From the NCBI GenBank assembly GCA_029379385.1, contig CM055605.1, positions 12,497,001 through 12,561,000 of the forward strand: 64,000 bases of DNA, written 5' to 3'. Of the stretch, positions 23,601 through 35,063 are shown piece after piece. This DNA comes from Quillaja saponaria. Taxonomy: Eukaryota; Streptophyta; Magnoliopsida; Fabales; Quillajaceae. How positions within the stretch are numbered: position 1 is the stretch's first letter; every line of letters begins with the position of its first letter. The position numbers were made by a program, and so were the translations under genes. Below the pieces are notes generated by a model, which made no database searches, was not told the origin of the DNA, and was given only the letters and a program-made list of their open reading frames with translations.

Positions 23601-24018
23601 GACACATTCATGCCTCTATTTAATGCATGCTTCCTAGCGATTTTCACTTAGAACCACTAGGTTTTCATTTTTTTCATTTTAGTCCACAACTTCCTAGTTT
23701 TCAATTTAATCCTCCATGTCACTTATTTTCAATTAAATCCTTAATTTATACTTATTCACTTTATACTGGACTTACAATGGACAATTTTAATTATTTCTAA
23801 TTTATTTTATATTCCTTTCCTTCACTATCTTAATATGTGAGCAAAATTATTATTTTACCCTTTACTTCCTATATATGACAAACTTAATTAATCCTATATG
23901 CATATTCCTGTTAAAGTTTAACATGACAAAATCATAATTACCTTTTTACTCTTTAATAAGTAATTTACGTCTCAATCATGTACCTTTTACCTCTTGGTCA
24001 GCATCCAGGGGTATTACA
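20604..24018 (-). mobile_element. Solo LTR of a Ty3/gypsy element, 3.4 kb
   Basis: Read on the minus strand it begins TGTAATACCCCTGGATG and ends GGTGTTATA (the expected final CA has become TA). It is flanked by the same 5-bp sequence ttcac at 20599-20603 and 24019-24023, the length made by LTR retrotransposon integrase. The interior has no gag-pol similarity and is long, AT-rich and non-coding, as in the large LTRs of the Tekay/Del group, whose LTRs also commonly begin TGTAATACCCC. The lack of internal sequence together with an intact duplication points to recombination between two LTRs. Open frames inside (20947-21228, 21864-22055, 22832-23254) are not gene-like. A (TA)n tract lies at about 21595-21615. 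Confidence 0.7.
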
Positions 24019-24131
24019 TTCACTGGAAGACTTATTTCGTATTTCAATTGTATTGCATATTCTTGTTGTTTCCAGTTTTGGGTACTTAATTGCATTAACT
24101 GCAATAGTCTTGGAGGTAATGTAATTAAATG

Positions 24132-25475
24132 TTGTTGGATTTTACCACGCAAGTGCACATATATTTAATAAGTAATAAAGTGATAGAGTAGAGTATCGTT
24201 CTCATGAGGAATTATCTAACAATATTAAGTACTAACATTGATCAATCCAAACTTTATCTAAACAAAGAACTTTAAATTGATAACTAAATTATCTAAACTA
24301 ATGGATTGGAAAATATGTATATTGAGATGAGTCTAGGATCATAATTTCCCTCACACTTGAATTAACTTGTATTTATCCTATCTTGCTTAGATTCATTGTA
24401 TCATGATATTAACCAAGGATTCTAATTCAATTATATATATCTTTCGAATTACTTATAATCATACCTTATTTAACCAATTCACTATATGTTTATAAGAATT
24501 GAATTAAACAAGATTTATTAAGACAAAACCTTATTTGGTTATAGACGACATATTGGTATATGTCTCTCTTATATGCAAATCAAATCCAACCATCCAAGTG
24601 AGTAAATTCAAACATGTATTATATCATTCAAGGCTAATTTAGATTTCATTTGTCAAGGCACCTCAAAATTACCACATCAATCTAAGTGGGTATCAATCAA
24701 TTAAAAACAATAAACATGGAATGATACAAGCTAACATAAATACCACATATCATAAGCAATTCATAGGTAAAATAAAATCAAGCTACATGTGAGTACCATT
24801 GTAACCCTAAAACAAGGGAGTTGGTTCATTGTACGGAAATAGAGCATGGTTAGAGCTAAATAAATCATCAATACAACACAAGGAACAAAGAAGGAAGAAG
24901 GAAATGGAGAAAATTCATGAAGGTTGCTATCAATCATCAAGCTTCTTGCTCCTCTTCATCCTTTAGCCTCTAAAGCCTCTCTTAAGCTGCAGAAAACCTT
25001 TCTAAACTTGTTTTCCCTCTAGCCTTAACTCATATTCCCATATATAAGACCCAAAATTATACTTTTACAACATCTCGGATGAAACAGGACGTATAATATT
25101 GGACTGGTGCCTAGGAGCCAGCTTTCTAACATTGGGGAGCTAACTTCAGGTTGACTTTTCAGTACTGTGCTACTAATTTTCCATGGTTAAGGCGCCCAGT
25201 GAGTTAGAATCTTAACCCTTTTACATTTGGTCTTTAAAATTGACTTCTTAAAGCCTTAAACCTTCAAAATACATAACCAAAATCAATTAGGATTAAAACT
25301 CTTATTTGAAAGCTAAATCCTATGCAAAAACAACTAAAATGTGAAATCTTAATACAAAACACAATAAACTACAAACTGAGCTAAAACTAATCAAATTGTA
25401 ATACAAAGCTCAAGAACATAGCTAAATTGAATATATAATGAGATGTAATATAAGTTCTTTTGAGAACTTATCAAT
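24132..25475. mobile_element. Probable 1.3-kb non-coding insertion with near-perfect 9-bp flanks
   Basis: The flanks are aattaaatg (24123-24131) and aagtaaatg (25476-25484), 8 of 9 identical. The insert opens with a ttttaccacgcaagtgcac stretch and gagtatcgttctcatgagga, phrases I have seen in dispersed plant repeats but cannot assign to a named family. I could not find clear terminal inverted repeats. It has no coding capacity. The boundaries are inferred from the flanks alone. Confidence 0.4.
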
Positions 25476-25825
25476 AAGTAAATGCCACAAATATAGTTGT
25501 AGGTTACAGGATTTGTGATTTTCCCTCCAAGTCTCCTAATAAAAAAAATTCAAATTCAAGGAAAGGAGTACCTAGAGGTTCATTAATGCCCTTGCGGTTA
25601 TGATGGAAGCATCATACAGGAAATCAAAAACCAAGGGAACAGTTCTGGGAATAGGTATTTTATGCAGTTTCCCCTGTGAACAGAGTAGTTTTTCAATTTC
25701 TTTTTTTTTTTCTAATTAAGTTTTTAACTTCATGTACTAATATATGTTTGTTCATTAATATCTCAGTTCATAATGACGTTTATATATATTAAATATGCAT
25801 TGCATATCATATTCCCTTAGAAACC

Positions 25826-25915
25826 CTTTTGAGAATCATTTTAAATGAACTAATATATGTTCGTCTGACACGAATAACATATATTAAGTTTCATTCAAAA
25901 CGATTCTTGAACTGT
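25826..25915. repeat. Long imperfect hairpin in the CACTA element
   Basis: Left arm gagaatcattttaaatgaac + taatatatgtt and right arm aacatatattaagtttcatt + caaaacgattct are near-perfect inverted copies of about 32 bases around an 11-base loop (about cgtctgacacg). The stem would form in RNA of either strand. It is followed by aactgtccaagtttagtg, a stretch that recurs upstream of the transposase in plant CACTA elements as far as I recall. It could be a transcript structure or a small-RNA source. Confidence 0.6.
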
Positions 25916-26269
25916 CCAAGTTTAGTGAACAGTTAAGGAAAGAGAACACTCCATTTGTTATGGTAATATGCTTAACTTTTTGTCTATTTAGTTAGAATTC
26001 TTTTTGTGTTTATGTATGTTCTTTGGGTACATACATAGGCATAATGATATTGGCTTTTCTATGTCTTGTGCTTAAGATATCACTGCGAAATGCTGCCTGA
26101 ATTTCAGTAAGTAGGGATAAAAAATTAATCTTAGAATAAGAGTGTAGCTTTCCTAAATAAGATAAGACTAACCCTTAGGATGGCGTTGAAGGTAGTAAAG
26201 AGCATATACCAATAATCTGTTCATGCATTTTAATTAATTGAGTTAAAGTGTTATTTGACCAAAGTAGAG

Positions 26270-27915
26270 AAAATGTTTGTTGATAGAAGTTGGATGTACA
26301 TCTTGTGGTGGATCATGTCGTGTGAGATGAATTTAAGGAAGGGATTAAAGAATTTCTTGACTATGCCTTTGCTAGTATGGGTTATACATTTGATGGATTA
26401 ATTAAGTGTCCCTACATAATATGTGATAATGGTAAATTTTTAAGTAGAGAATAAGTAACTTTTCACCTCTATAAGAAAGGTTTTGTTGTAGCGTATAGAA
26501 AGTGGAGTCTATATGGTGAGGGTCAACCTGGTAATATTGGGACTATGGAGTCTGCGAAAGATGGACCATCAAATATTTTTAAAGATAAAATACTACCTGA
26601 TATGAACCGGATGACAGAAATGATATTTAACTTAGTAGGCTCAAATTACAATTAGGACTCGGAGATTCCCAACTCGAAGCTGCAAAGTTTTATAAGATGT
26701 TGGCAATTGCAGATGATCCAGTATAGGCAGGGTGTGAATAAATCATCCTTTCAGTCGTGACTCAATTGTTGAACTGCAAGACATAATTCAATGTTTTGGA
26801 GAATTGTGACAATAGATTCGTCCAAATCATTACAGGTATTCTACACAAGAATGAGAATTATTATAACAAGTTAATACAAATCATTAAGATTCAAAAACTC
26901 TTTTTATCTTTAAGACTTTTTACAAAGCTTATCTTGTTGTACATTTGTTTTTAGTCAATTCGATTCAATCACGAGAGTTTATGAATCTAATATCACCAAT
27001 CAACAACTCGAGAGACTCCGTGAAATAGAATTTCCGTAAGGGCTATGCCAATTAGTAAGAATTTTATTGATTATAATTAAACTTCCATTTCATTAAGGAC
27101 ATTTTTTTTATTACATTTGTCATAATTACATAGGTTTTGAGTGATCTTAGTGTTGCTGAGCACATACATGATATAGTTATAGGTCCAAATCATTATGGCT
27201 ACTTTTACAATTGATACATCATAAATAGTTATTGGTTTCACACAAAACATCATGCAAAAAAAAAAAAAAAATTCAATTAATAGTGGTGTTTGTGTGAAGG
27301 GAAGCTGTTATGGAACATGTGATTACAATTTTTATGATGTATTGACCGATGTTATTGAGTTGGAGTATGGGTCTCCTAACAACTAAGTTGTCTTGTTCAA
27401 GTGTCGATGGTATGATTATTCTAAGAAAGAACTTAAAGTTTACCTCCAACATGGTTTGATTAAGATAAATTACAAGTCCAAACTTAACTCAGATGATTTA
27501 TTTGTGTTGGTTTATCAAGTGACATAAGTATTTTATGTAAAATATTAGTCTAAGAAAAGAAAAAAGCTTGATTGGTAATTAATATGTAGAGTGAAACCAT
27601 GAAACTTTGTTAATTTACCAATGACTGAAGATAAGACTAAAAATGTGGTGCTTAAGCATTCAAACTTTTTTTAAGATCATGAAACCCAATTTCCAACTCC
27701 GGTTACCATTAAAGATGATGACAGTATCTTTGAATCACTTCACAATAGAAATGTGATTGATAAAGTTAATCCAAATAAACTTTTTTAATCAAAGACAAAA
27801 GATGTACAATGATAATTGTTAATGATGATTTTATTGATGATGATGAAATCGTCTCAGTTGAAGAAAAAGACGATGATGAAGAGGAAGAGTTGATTGATGA
27901 AAATGATGAGGATTA
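26270..27915 (+). pseudogene. CACTA (TNP2-like) transposase remains lacking the catalytic core
   Basis: The N-terminal transposase-associated domain is visible (DRSWM, then EFKEGIKEFLDYAFASMGYT, IKCPYIICDN, HLYKKGFV, about 26285-26530). The C-terminal DUF4216-type domain is visible at about 27270-27540 (GTCDYNFYDVLTDVIELEYG, VVLFKCRWYDYSKKEL). An acidic tail (DDDEIVSVEEKDDDEEEELI) is at about 27815-27915. Full-length proteins of this family carry the Transposase_21 catalytic domain and a DUF4218 domain between these parts. Here only about 700 bases separate them and I see neither domain, so the enzyme centre has been deleted. Stops (for example RE*VTFHLY near 26455 and after GSPNN near 27385) add to the decay. 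Confidence 0.75.
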
Positions 27916-28129
27916 GTAGTTTGTTACTTGTAAATATGCAAGTATGTTCATATTTTAAGACAATGTTATTTACTAACTAGTTTTGATATTTATTTTATAA
28001 ATAACTAACATAATCATATAACTTGTTGTTTCAGGAACATATATTATACGGTCATTACTAAAGGTAGGGATTCTATTAATTTTATTTTTATTATGAGATT
28101 CTTCAATTATTTATGCTTAAGTTATACTT

Positions 28130-28990
28130 TAAATGCAAAACATTTGGGTTCGGGATGCAAACTGGTTAAATACAAATTAGTTTTGGATTCCAGGAGTATG
28201 AGCATGACCACCAGGATGAATAAGACCTCTAGGAAGATATGAAAAACCATTTGAATCAATGGTTAGGATATTAGGTCAAACTTTAAGTTTTGAGGCAAAA
28301 GCTTTGTAAATCTAGGTTCGGGGGTCAAAACTGTCAAATACAATTTTATTTTAGATTTTGGGAGTATGGGCACAACCGTGGGGATGAATAAGACTTGTGA
28401 GAAGAAACAAAATACTATTTGGATCAACAGTTAAGATATTAGGCTAATATAGTTTCAACGTAAAAGCTTGTAACTTTGGGTTATAGGGTACAAAATTGTC
28501 AAATACAAGTCCGTTTTGGATTCTGAGAGTATCGGCACTATTGCGGGGATGAATAAGACCTATAAGAATAAACGAAATGCCATTTGAATCAACGGTTTAG
28601 GATATTAGGCCAATGTTATAGTTTCAAGGCAAAAACTTTGTAACTTTGGATTTGGGGAGCAAAATTATCAAATAGAAGTCCGTTTTGAATTTTGGAAGAA
28701 CAAGCATGTTTGTAGGGATGAATAAGATTTTTCGAAAAAAATGAAATGTCATTTGGTTCAACGGTTAGGATATTAGGCTAATGTTATAGTTTCAAGACAA
28801 GAAAGTTTTGTAACTCTAGGTTCAGGTGGGCAAAACGATTAAATTCAAGTAAATCCGTATCAGCTTTCAGAAGCATCAACATGATCGTGAGGACGAATAA
28901 GATCTATAGGAAGAAATGAAATACTATTTGGATCAATGATTAAATTATTTGGACAATATTACAATTTCAAGGCAAAACTTTTAAAAAATT
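28130..28990 (+). repeat. Tandem array of about 165-bp units at the CACTA 3' end
   Basis: About six diverged units. Each carries a gggatgaataaga-like motif, then an aaatg/aaata ccatttgg-atcaacggtta, gatattaggc, gtttcaaggcaaaa and tttgtaactttgggtt series, followed by caaaattgtcaaatac. Unit starts fall near 28150, 28300, 28470, 28640, 28810 and 28960. The reverse complement of the same unit forms the array at 38980-40400, which ties both to one CACTA family. Confidence 0.8.
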
Positions 28991-29687
28991 TGCTTAATTT
29001 TTCTATGTTATAGTTTTAACTTATATGCATAAATTAAGTTGGGTTTATTATAATTACTTATAACTTATTTATTTGGAATATTTCAGGTTGCACCTCTTAT
29101 ATCCACGCCTTCGTATCTTAGTTAGGATAACGAGCATACTCGATACGGCGAAGACTAATTAGGATTATAAGATGGTATTTGTAAATAATTTCAATGTTAT
29201 GATGAACTTTGTACAATATTTTTTTTTATTTATATCAAATTTGGAAATTATATATATATATATTTTATACAGGTATTTACAAGTACAAAATTACAAAATA
29301 AATAATAAAAAATATTTATTCCATTAGCCTCTACTATTATGCAGACATAGAAAATTGAAATAAATTGAAAAAATACATTTGTATTTTTTGCATCAGTAAT
29401 GCACAAGCAGTTATATTGGTGTCTGCGTTTAGCACCTGTATCCTAGACATGGATAAGTGGAAAGCAATTATAGGCATCTAAATTTTAAGTTTTCAAGGTA
29501 GATATAACATTCCAAATGCAGTTAATTTATACATTTGCACATACGCAAAAAATAGTATCTGAGTTTAGGGTTACTACGTTTATGTATTTCCGTGTGGAAG
29601 TAGACACAGATTATTATTTGCTTTTGCGTTAGTACCTTATGCGTATGCATCTGGCAGACATAAATAATGTCATTTCTTATAATAAGT

Positions 29688-30320
29688 TATACAGGCTAGT
29701 TGGAAGAATAGCTACATAAGAAATTATAAAGTACTAAGCTTAGAGCCAATTCACACATTGACTTTAGATTGTAGCAGCTATAAAAGAAATACTTTGTATT
29801 ACTGAAATGCTAGGTCTTAATGCAAGTGTCTTTGGTCGGAAGCATCTTAATGAATGGTATATATAATTTAACTTACAATGTAATTTAATTATGTTATCTT
29901 ACAAAATGTTAATTTACCATTGGATATTCTTTGTTTATATGTGACAAAGTCACCCTACTGCAAAGGCATTGAGAGAGAAATGTTTCTCTTTTTATAACAA
30001 ACTATGGAAGGTGTTTGGCAAAGATAGAGCTAATGGAGGAGATTCAGAGGGTGCTGTAGATATAGTAAAGGCAATGGACATAGAGGATGTATTAGAAATG
30101 GAAAAGGCAATAGGAGGGGATGACTTTGTGACTACAAATAAGGCTACAGATTATGGTGTTTAGGTGGATGAGTATATGGACATTTTACAGCCTATAACAA
30201 AGGATGAAAACGTCAATGTCAGTGTTTATAACTCAAGTAATGTGAATAGCAATAGACAACAACAAACTAGAGGCAAGAAAAAAGGGAGATATGGGGATAG
30301 CTGTAAACATTAGTAAGATT
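29688..30320 (+). pseudogene. Harbinger ORF1 second half
   Basis: The sequence resumes directly after the CACTA end as Y-T-G then LEE, LHKKL and TKLRANSHIDFRL in mixed frames with stops, followed by SLVGSILMNG. A cleaner frame at about 29940-30163 reads SHPTAKALREKCFSFYNKLWKVFGKDRANGG in two adjoining pieces. This is the conserved C-terminal signature of plant Harbinger ORF1 proteins (HPxAKGLRxKxFPxYxxLxxVFGKDRA). An acidic tail follows. Together with 18925-19064 it rebuilds the family order, with one insertion between. Not functional. Confidence 0.7.
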
Positions 30321-31876
30321 GTTTAATATTTTGAGATTAAGGTAGATAAAATTAAGAAGAGGTTAAATGTTTTTGAAGCTATTTTCAAGATAGAAGTTTT
30401 CACTCCAATCAAAAGGATTAGAGTATGAGAGGTATTGAGCTCAGATAGGAGTCTTTTTCTTCTCTCTTTCAGATGACCATAAGCTATTATACCTAGAGAG
30501 TTTGTTAGGGGTTGAGTGATGCAGATGGGAAAACTGTGAAGCTAACCTTCAAGTGTCTTCTAACTAGTATATTTATTTTGAAGTTTTAAAGAAAATTAAG
30601 TAGGAAAAAATTAGAAAACTATAGGTAGCTTCTGTTTAGTCAGCTTGTGATAAGAACAATATATATTTTTTGTATATTTTGGTCTAAATAGGGGCTTAGG
30701 CTTTTAATGTTTCAGTTGGATGAATATTGATGAAATGACTTTGTGATAAGAGGTATTTTTTTTAATGAGAACATCTAGTTCTTTATCATGTGCATGTTGT
30801 ATAAAAAGTAGACAACATTTGCTTTTTTTGGTATCACATGGTATTAGTCTTTTGGTTGGACAAACACCTTTTGTTTGCACTTGAAAAATTGAAGATGTGG
30901 ATTGATTTGGTATAAGAAGGTGCACTTCATGTGCTTCTTTTGGTATCATATGCTTTTTTTGAAATCCTTGGTTTGTTATCTAAATTTTTCATTCTTAATA
31001 ATTTGGAATCTTTGGTTTGTTATCTAAATTATTGGAATAAGTTTTTTGGTTAGACAAACAAAGTTTGTTTGCACTTGAAAAATTGGAGATGTAGATTGAT
31101 TTGGTATGGGAGGTGCACTTGAAGAATTACTTCTTTGTTTGAATAATTAGCTGTTAGGCAGTAGCCTTTGTACTTTTAACTATTATTGCATATTTTTCAT
31201 TTCTGCTGCTATTGTTTTCTGATTGCTTCCCTTTTGAATGAGCAACAACTGAAATATGTGTTTATGAAAGATGTTAATTAGTCCACTGCATATTGCTTAA
31301 CAAGGGGTAGGGAGGTATGGTGATTCATGAGTCCTGTTATAATTTTTTTGTATAAACTCAAATAGGGTTTGGCATCATTCTAGCATAAAAGATTTTACAT
31401 AGTTGATTTGTTGTTTAGTTACGTTTACAGTGCATTAATCGTAGTTAATCATAGATGACTTTGTTTTCAATAGGTAATAAGCTTGGGAATCATGGCAATT
31501 TTTCTTTCACTACTAGAACAATATGCATCATATCCATTTTTCATGGATTTGAACTTACATATTTTATATTTTATAGTTTATATTTTCTCCATAACATAAT
31601 TGTATGTAACATTTAATTTTATCTAGGTATACGATATTTAGTTTGTTAGGTATGATTTAATTTTTGATTGTATGAAACATTTAATTTCATCCAGGGGCAC
31701 TTACGTCAAAATGTTCATTTTTCCAGAGAATAGGTATTTTTGACCAAACATTGGGAAGTGGAAACTATTTTTATCTCCTGGATAAAAAAAGCATAATCAA
31801 ACATAGACAATGTTTTTAGCTAAGAAATATTAGTCTGAAATTATGGACCCGATAAACATCTGCTATAAGGGTATTT
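30321..31876. other. Harbinger 3' non-coding region with a direct repeat
   Basis: No coding similarity. A block containing ggacaaacaccttttgtttg, cacttgaaaaattg(a/g)agatg and gattgatttggtat occurs at about 30855-30920 and again at about 31050-31110, roughly 195 bases apart. The phrase aatccttggtttgttatcta is also doubled at about 30960 and 31005. The minus-strand open frame at 30704-30949 falls across this repeat and is not gene-like. Confidence 0.55.
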
Positions 31877-31901
31877 TTTATAACCCAAAACAAATATCCC
31901 C

Positions 31902-31904
31902 TTA
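31902..31904. repeat. TTA target duplication, right (Harbinger)
   Basis: TTA directly after the right terminus (caaatatcccc). It pairs with 14972-14974. Confidence 0.75.
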
Positions 31905-34762
31905 GGCTTATTTGGAACTTTTTTTTTTTTTTTGGCTAATATCTATATTTATATATATACTATTTTTAAGATCCGAAACATTCTTGTGGCCTCATATTTT
32001 AAAGTAAGAATAAATTAATTAAGAAAAGTATTACTTGCTTTCTCTATCTTAATAAAATCTCATTATTATACCTACTTTAACAAATCAAATAATTTTTTTA
32101 ATTAATTTCTATAATTGAAAAATTTTAAAAATTATCTCCTTAATAACTACCCAATCACACACTTACTATTCTTTTATCTATTTAAATAGAACTTAAAAAT
32201 TTATAATTACCACTTTATACATCTTAAAAAATATATATTATTTGGCATATGAGTCAACAGATTCATGTGGCTTGTTATACTAAAATAAGATCCTTATAAC
32301 AACCATGATTTTGAATAAATCTGAATCCATCACAACTGTAGAAACCTTAAGATTGTTATTTTGGAAGCTACAAAATATGATTAACTTAGAAAATTGGATA
32401 AGGAATGACACGAGTTGTCCCTTTCTTTAAGGTTTCTATTATCCTTATTATAAATGTTTGCTAAAGGTTACACGCAATACACCTCTAGGATATATAAATG
32501 TTAAACCTTAGGAAAAATAATTTTCCTGTTATAGTAATTCACTGAAAAAATCTCTGTAAGCTTCTATGTGAAGGTTAATCAATATAGAGAAGAGAAGAAG
32601 ATTGATATATATAAACATAAAGACTTCCCATATTTATTCAAAAAATCTTTAGTTATAGATTTAACTCTGTAATCATTTTGAGAATAATAACGATCTTAAA
32701 CATTATTTTTTATTAAGTGTATATGAATTTATAACACCTGAAATGAATTCATAATTGCTTAAATGAATTCATAAAAGTTGAAATGAATTGATAATTGCTG
32801 AAATGAATTTATAACCGCTGAAATGAATTCATAACTATTGAAATAAATTCATAACTGTTGAAATGAATTCATAATTTTTGAATGAATTCGAAAAGATAGT
32901 TTTGCAAATAACTGTGCACCTCTTCATATACCTTATCTTTGGCCTAATTAAAACACCCCATTTAAGGTGCGTTTTAACGCAAAATCTGTCTGTGAGCTAT
33001 ACAAGTCTTATTCATGTCTTTTATGCATACAACCTCTTCTTTTGAGAAACGACAATAAGATGGATGACTTTACATATCTCTAGAAGTTTCATGATTGTGA
33101 ATTTTATTCACTAATGTGAGTTTCCAAGAACTATCACATTCTTTTATGTCTTTTACCTTAAAAAGACAATTTATTAGTAGAGATGATGCTTCATTTTTTT
33201 ATTTTTTGATAGAATCTCTCTTCAATTACTACAGCTACCTCATTTGTCATAACTAATTGTAAGATAATGATCCTATTTTAAATTTTTGTTAAATGTCGCA
33301 AAACCTTGTACTAGATAATATTCTATGACTGAACTTAGGTCATCTCGATTTTGAAATTGCCTTGGCAAAGACAGAGGAGATGATTCATTTTGAAAATTCA
33401 TCTTGATTATTAGTCTTTGCTTTATGATTCAAATATATAAACATGAAACAAGAAAATCATGAAAAAAAAATAATAAAAACACTTATTACTTACTTAAAAA
33501 AAATACTAATCTAAAAAGTATTGCACTATTTGTGCAATAAAAAAGAGCATGCCTAAATGCAAATACATCTTCCAAAATTCAACCTCATAATCTCAATTTG
33601 TGTAATCAAACACACACTTATCCAATTAGACTATACATTTATGCATAACTCATCATATCACTTGGCAAAAGAGCCACCTAAACTAAAAGATTACTCACCT
33701 AAATTCTCTCACTCATATCACAATGTACATCCTAAAAAAAGGAGACTAGAGAAGCTTTTCTTTCCATAAATAATAAGAGAACATGTTAATCAGAATACCT
33801 TTCCCTATTTCCATCCAATTTGTCTAGGGAACCTCGAATATTAAAAGGTTCAAAGAATTAAATTTTCATTATTGTATGAAGGACCAATTAGGAAGTTACC
33901 TGTTTTCAGCCCAAGGAATCAAGCCTTGAAATGGATTCTGATTGAAGACTTAAGCTTCTTCAAATGAGCCAAACCAATCTATAAAATTCTGGAGTCCTAG
34001 CATAAATGGGTTCCACACCTTCATCCTTTCCAAGGTCATGCTTCAGTAATATATGCATGAACATATTTAGCTAAGCAGTAGGATTCCATGGATCTTCAAT
34101 TTTTATAAGAAGGGAGATCCAAGTGGTAGGATTTCGTGGGTCTTCCTATGCTTGGATAAGATACACAGATTATGGGAGTGAGGTAAAAAGAAAAAATGGT
34201 AGAGGAAGTAGGTAATGTGTTTAAGTAGAAGAAAGATAAGATATTGATAGGAAAAAAAAAATGAACAAGTTGAACCTCCTTTTTGACCTTTTCATAGGAA
34301 AATAGGTCCATCTCATTCACATATAACTTTTAGTAATGAACATATCAGCACCTTGTATATTTGTTGAACATATTTACAATAAAATAATTACAAATAATGG
34401 TAAATTAAAAAATCTGAGTAGGTTAGATAGCTAGGATCCTTATCACAGGTTGTTGGTTGACCAAGATCAAATGTCTTAAGACATTAATGGTCATTGGATG
34501 CTTTCCTTTTAGACCATTGTGCAGCTTGCTTGGGAGCGGATGAAAGGGATTGGGGTCTAAAACCTTTTAGATTCTTCAACCTCTAGCTGTAAAACAAAAG
34601 TTTTCATGAAACTATTATATGAATGTTAAAATAAGGAATGGCTACAATATATGTGGGAAATTCAGAAAACTAAACTACAAGTTCAAGGAACGGAATGCAG
34701 AGCAAAAGATTAATTTTCAAAGCAGAATAATCAAAAGGGGTTGAATTAAAACACTTCTAAAT
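31905..34762. other. AT-rich intergenic DNA between Harbinger and gypsy remnants
   Basis: No gene or recognisable transposon protein on either strand. The only clear structure is the 21-bp minisatellite at 32726-32889. Open frames at 33557-33769 and 34096-34320 have AT-driven composition and no recognisable motif. Confidence 0.5.
32726..32889. repeat. 21-bp minisatellite, about 8 copies, centred on GAATTCAT
   Basis: Units of the form tgaaatgaattcataattgc repeat with small changes (attgct, gttgaa, gctgaa). Each unit holds the palindrome atgaattcat, so the array is a string of small inverted repeats. No coding role. Confidence 0.85.
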
Positions 34763-35063
34763 TGATAGGGATTAACTCCATCAGAAACTCAAATCATGGT
34801 AAATTAAACACAATAATGGGAACAGATTCAGTAACCAAAATAGTTATAAGCAATTCACTCGAACAAAGCTACAGATAGTTTCACATAATAGTTGTAAGAA
34901 GATTATCAAGTTTGTTATGCAGTTTATTCTTTTTAATAGACCTTGTCAGCATATCCCCATGTGCTTCCCTATTTGTTTAGCTGAGTCACTAGAGTCCAAG
35001 TTATCCTTAATTAGTTACCTTCCAATGTCTAGCTTAAGCTGAACTTGCATTGATGTTGCATTA
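34763..35063 (-). repeat. 3' LTR of gypsy remnant A (shortened)
   Basis: It shares an ordered set of phrases with 49038-49573: aacacaataatgggaa, agcaattcac/attc, ccttgtcagcatatc, tgtttagctgagtcactaga and ttgatgttg. It lacks a central part that the other copy has. On the minus strand it follows a purine-rich ggatggggcaag, a good polypurine tract, and the integrase at 35774-36065. Confidence 0.65.

Larger units (their letters stand above)
19065..29685 (+). mobile_element. CACTA (En/Spm) element inserted in Harbinger ORF1
   Basis: It occupies the gap in the Harbinger ORF1 frame. The termini are weak versions of the CACTA end (left aactacctaaaattac; right reversed tattataagaaatgac), with a probable 3-bp duplication ggt (19062-19064) / agt (29685-29687). 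The subterminal zones share aatctgtgtctac and ctgcgtctg-type short repeats, in both orientations. Internal features in order: left subterminal zone to about 19560; a solo gypsy LTR (20604-24018); a probable second insertion (24132-25475); a long hairpin (about 25826-25915); transposase remains (26270-27915); a tandem array of roughly 165-bp units (28130-28990); and the right subterminal zone. The exact ends are uncertain by a few bases because they have diverged. Confidence 0.75.
14975..31901 (+). mobile_element. PIF/Harbinger element, 16.9 kb including nested insertions
   Basis: The ends are inverted copies: left ggggctgtttgttttgggta, right (reversed) ggggatatttgttttgggtt. Each is bordered by the trinucleotide TTA (14972-14974 and 31902-31904), the duplication typical of PIF/Harbinger elements. 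Inside, on the + strand, are the remains of the DDE transposase (about 17545-18581) and of the Myb/SANT-like ORF1 (about 18925-19064 and 29688-30320). ORF1 is split by a CACTA element; without it the Harbinger would be about 6.3 kb. Both genes contain stops, so the copy is defective. Direct repeats at 15842-16320 and 30835-31125 lie in its non-coding parts. Confidence 0.85.
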
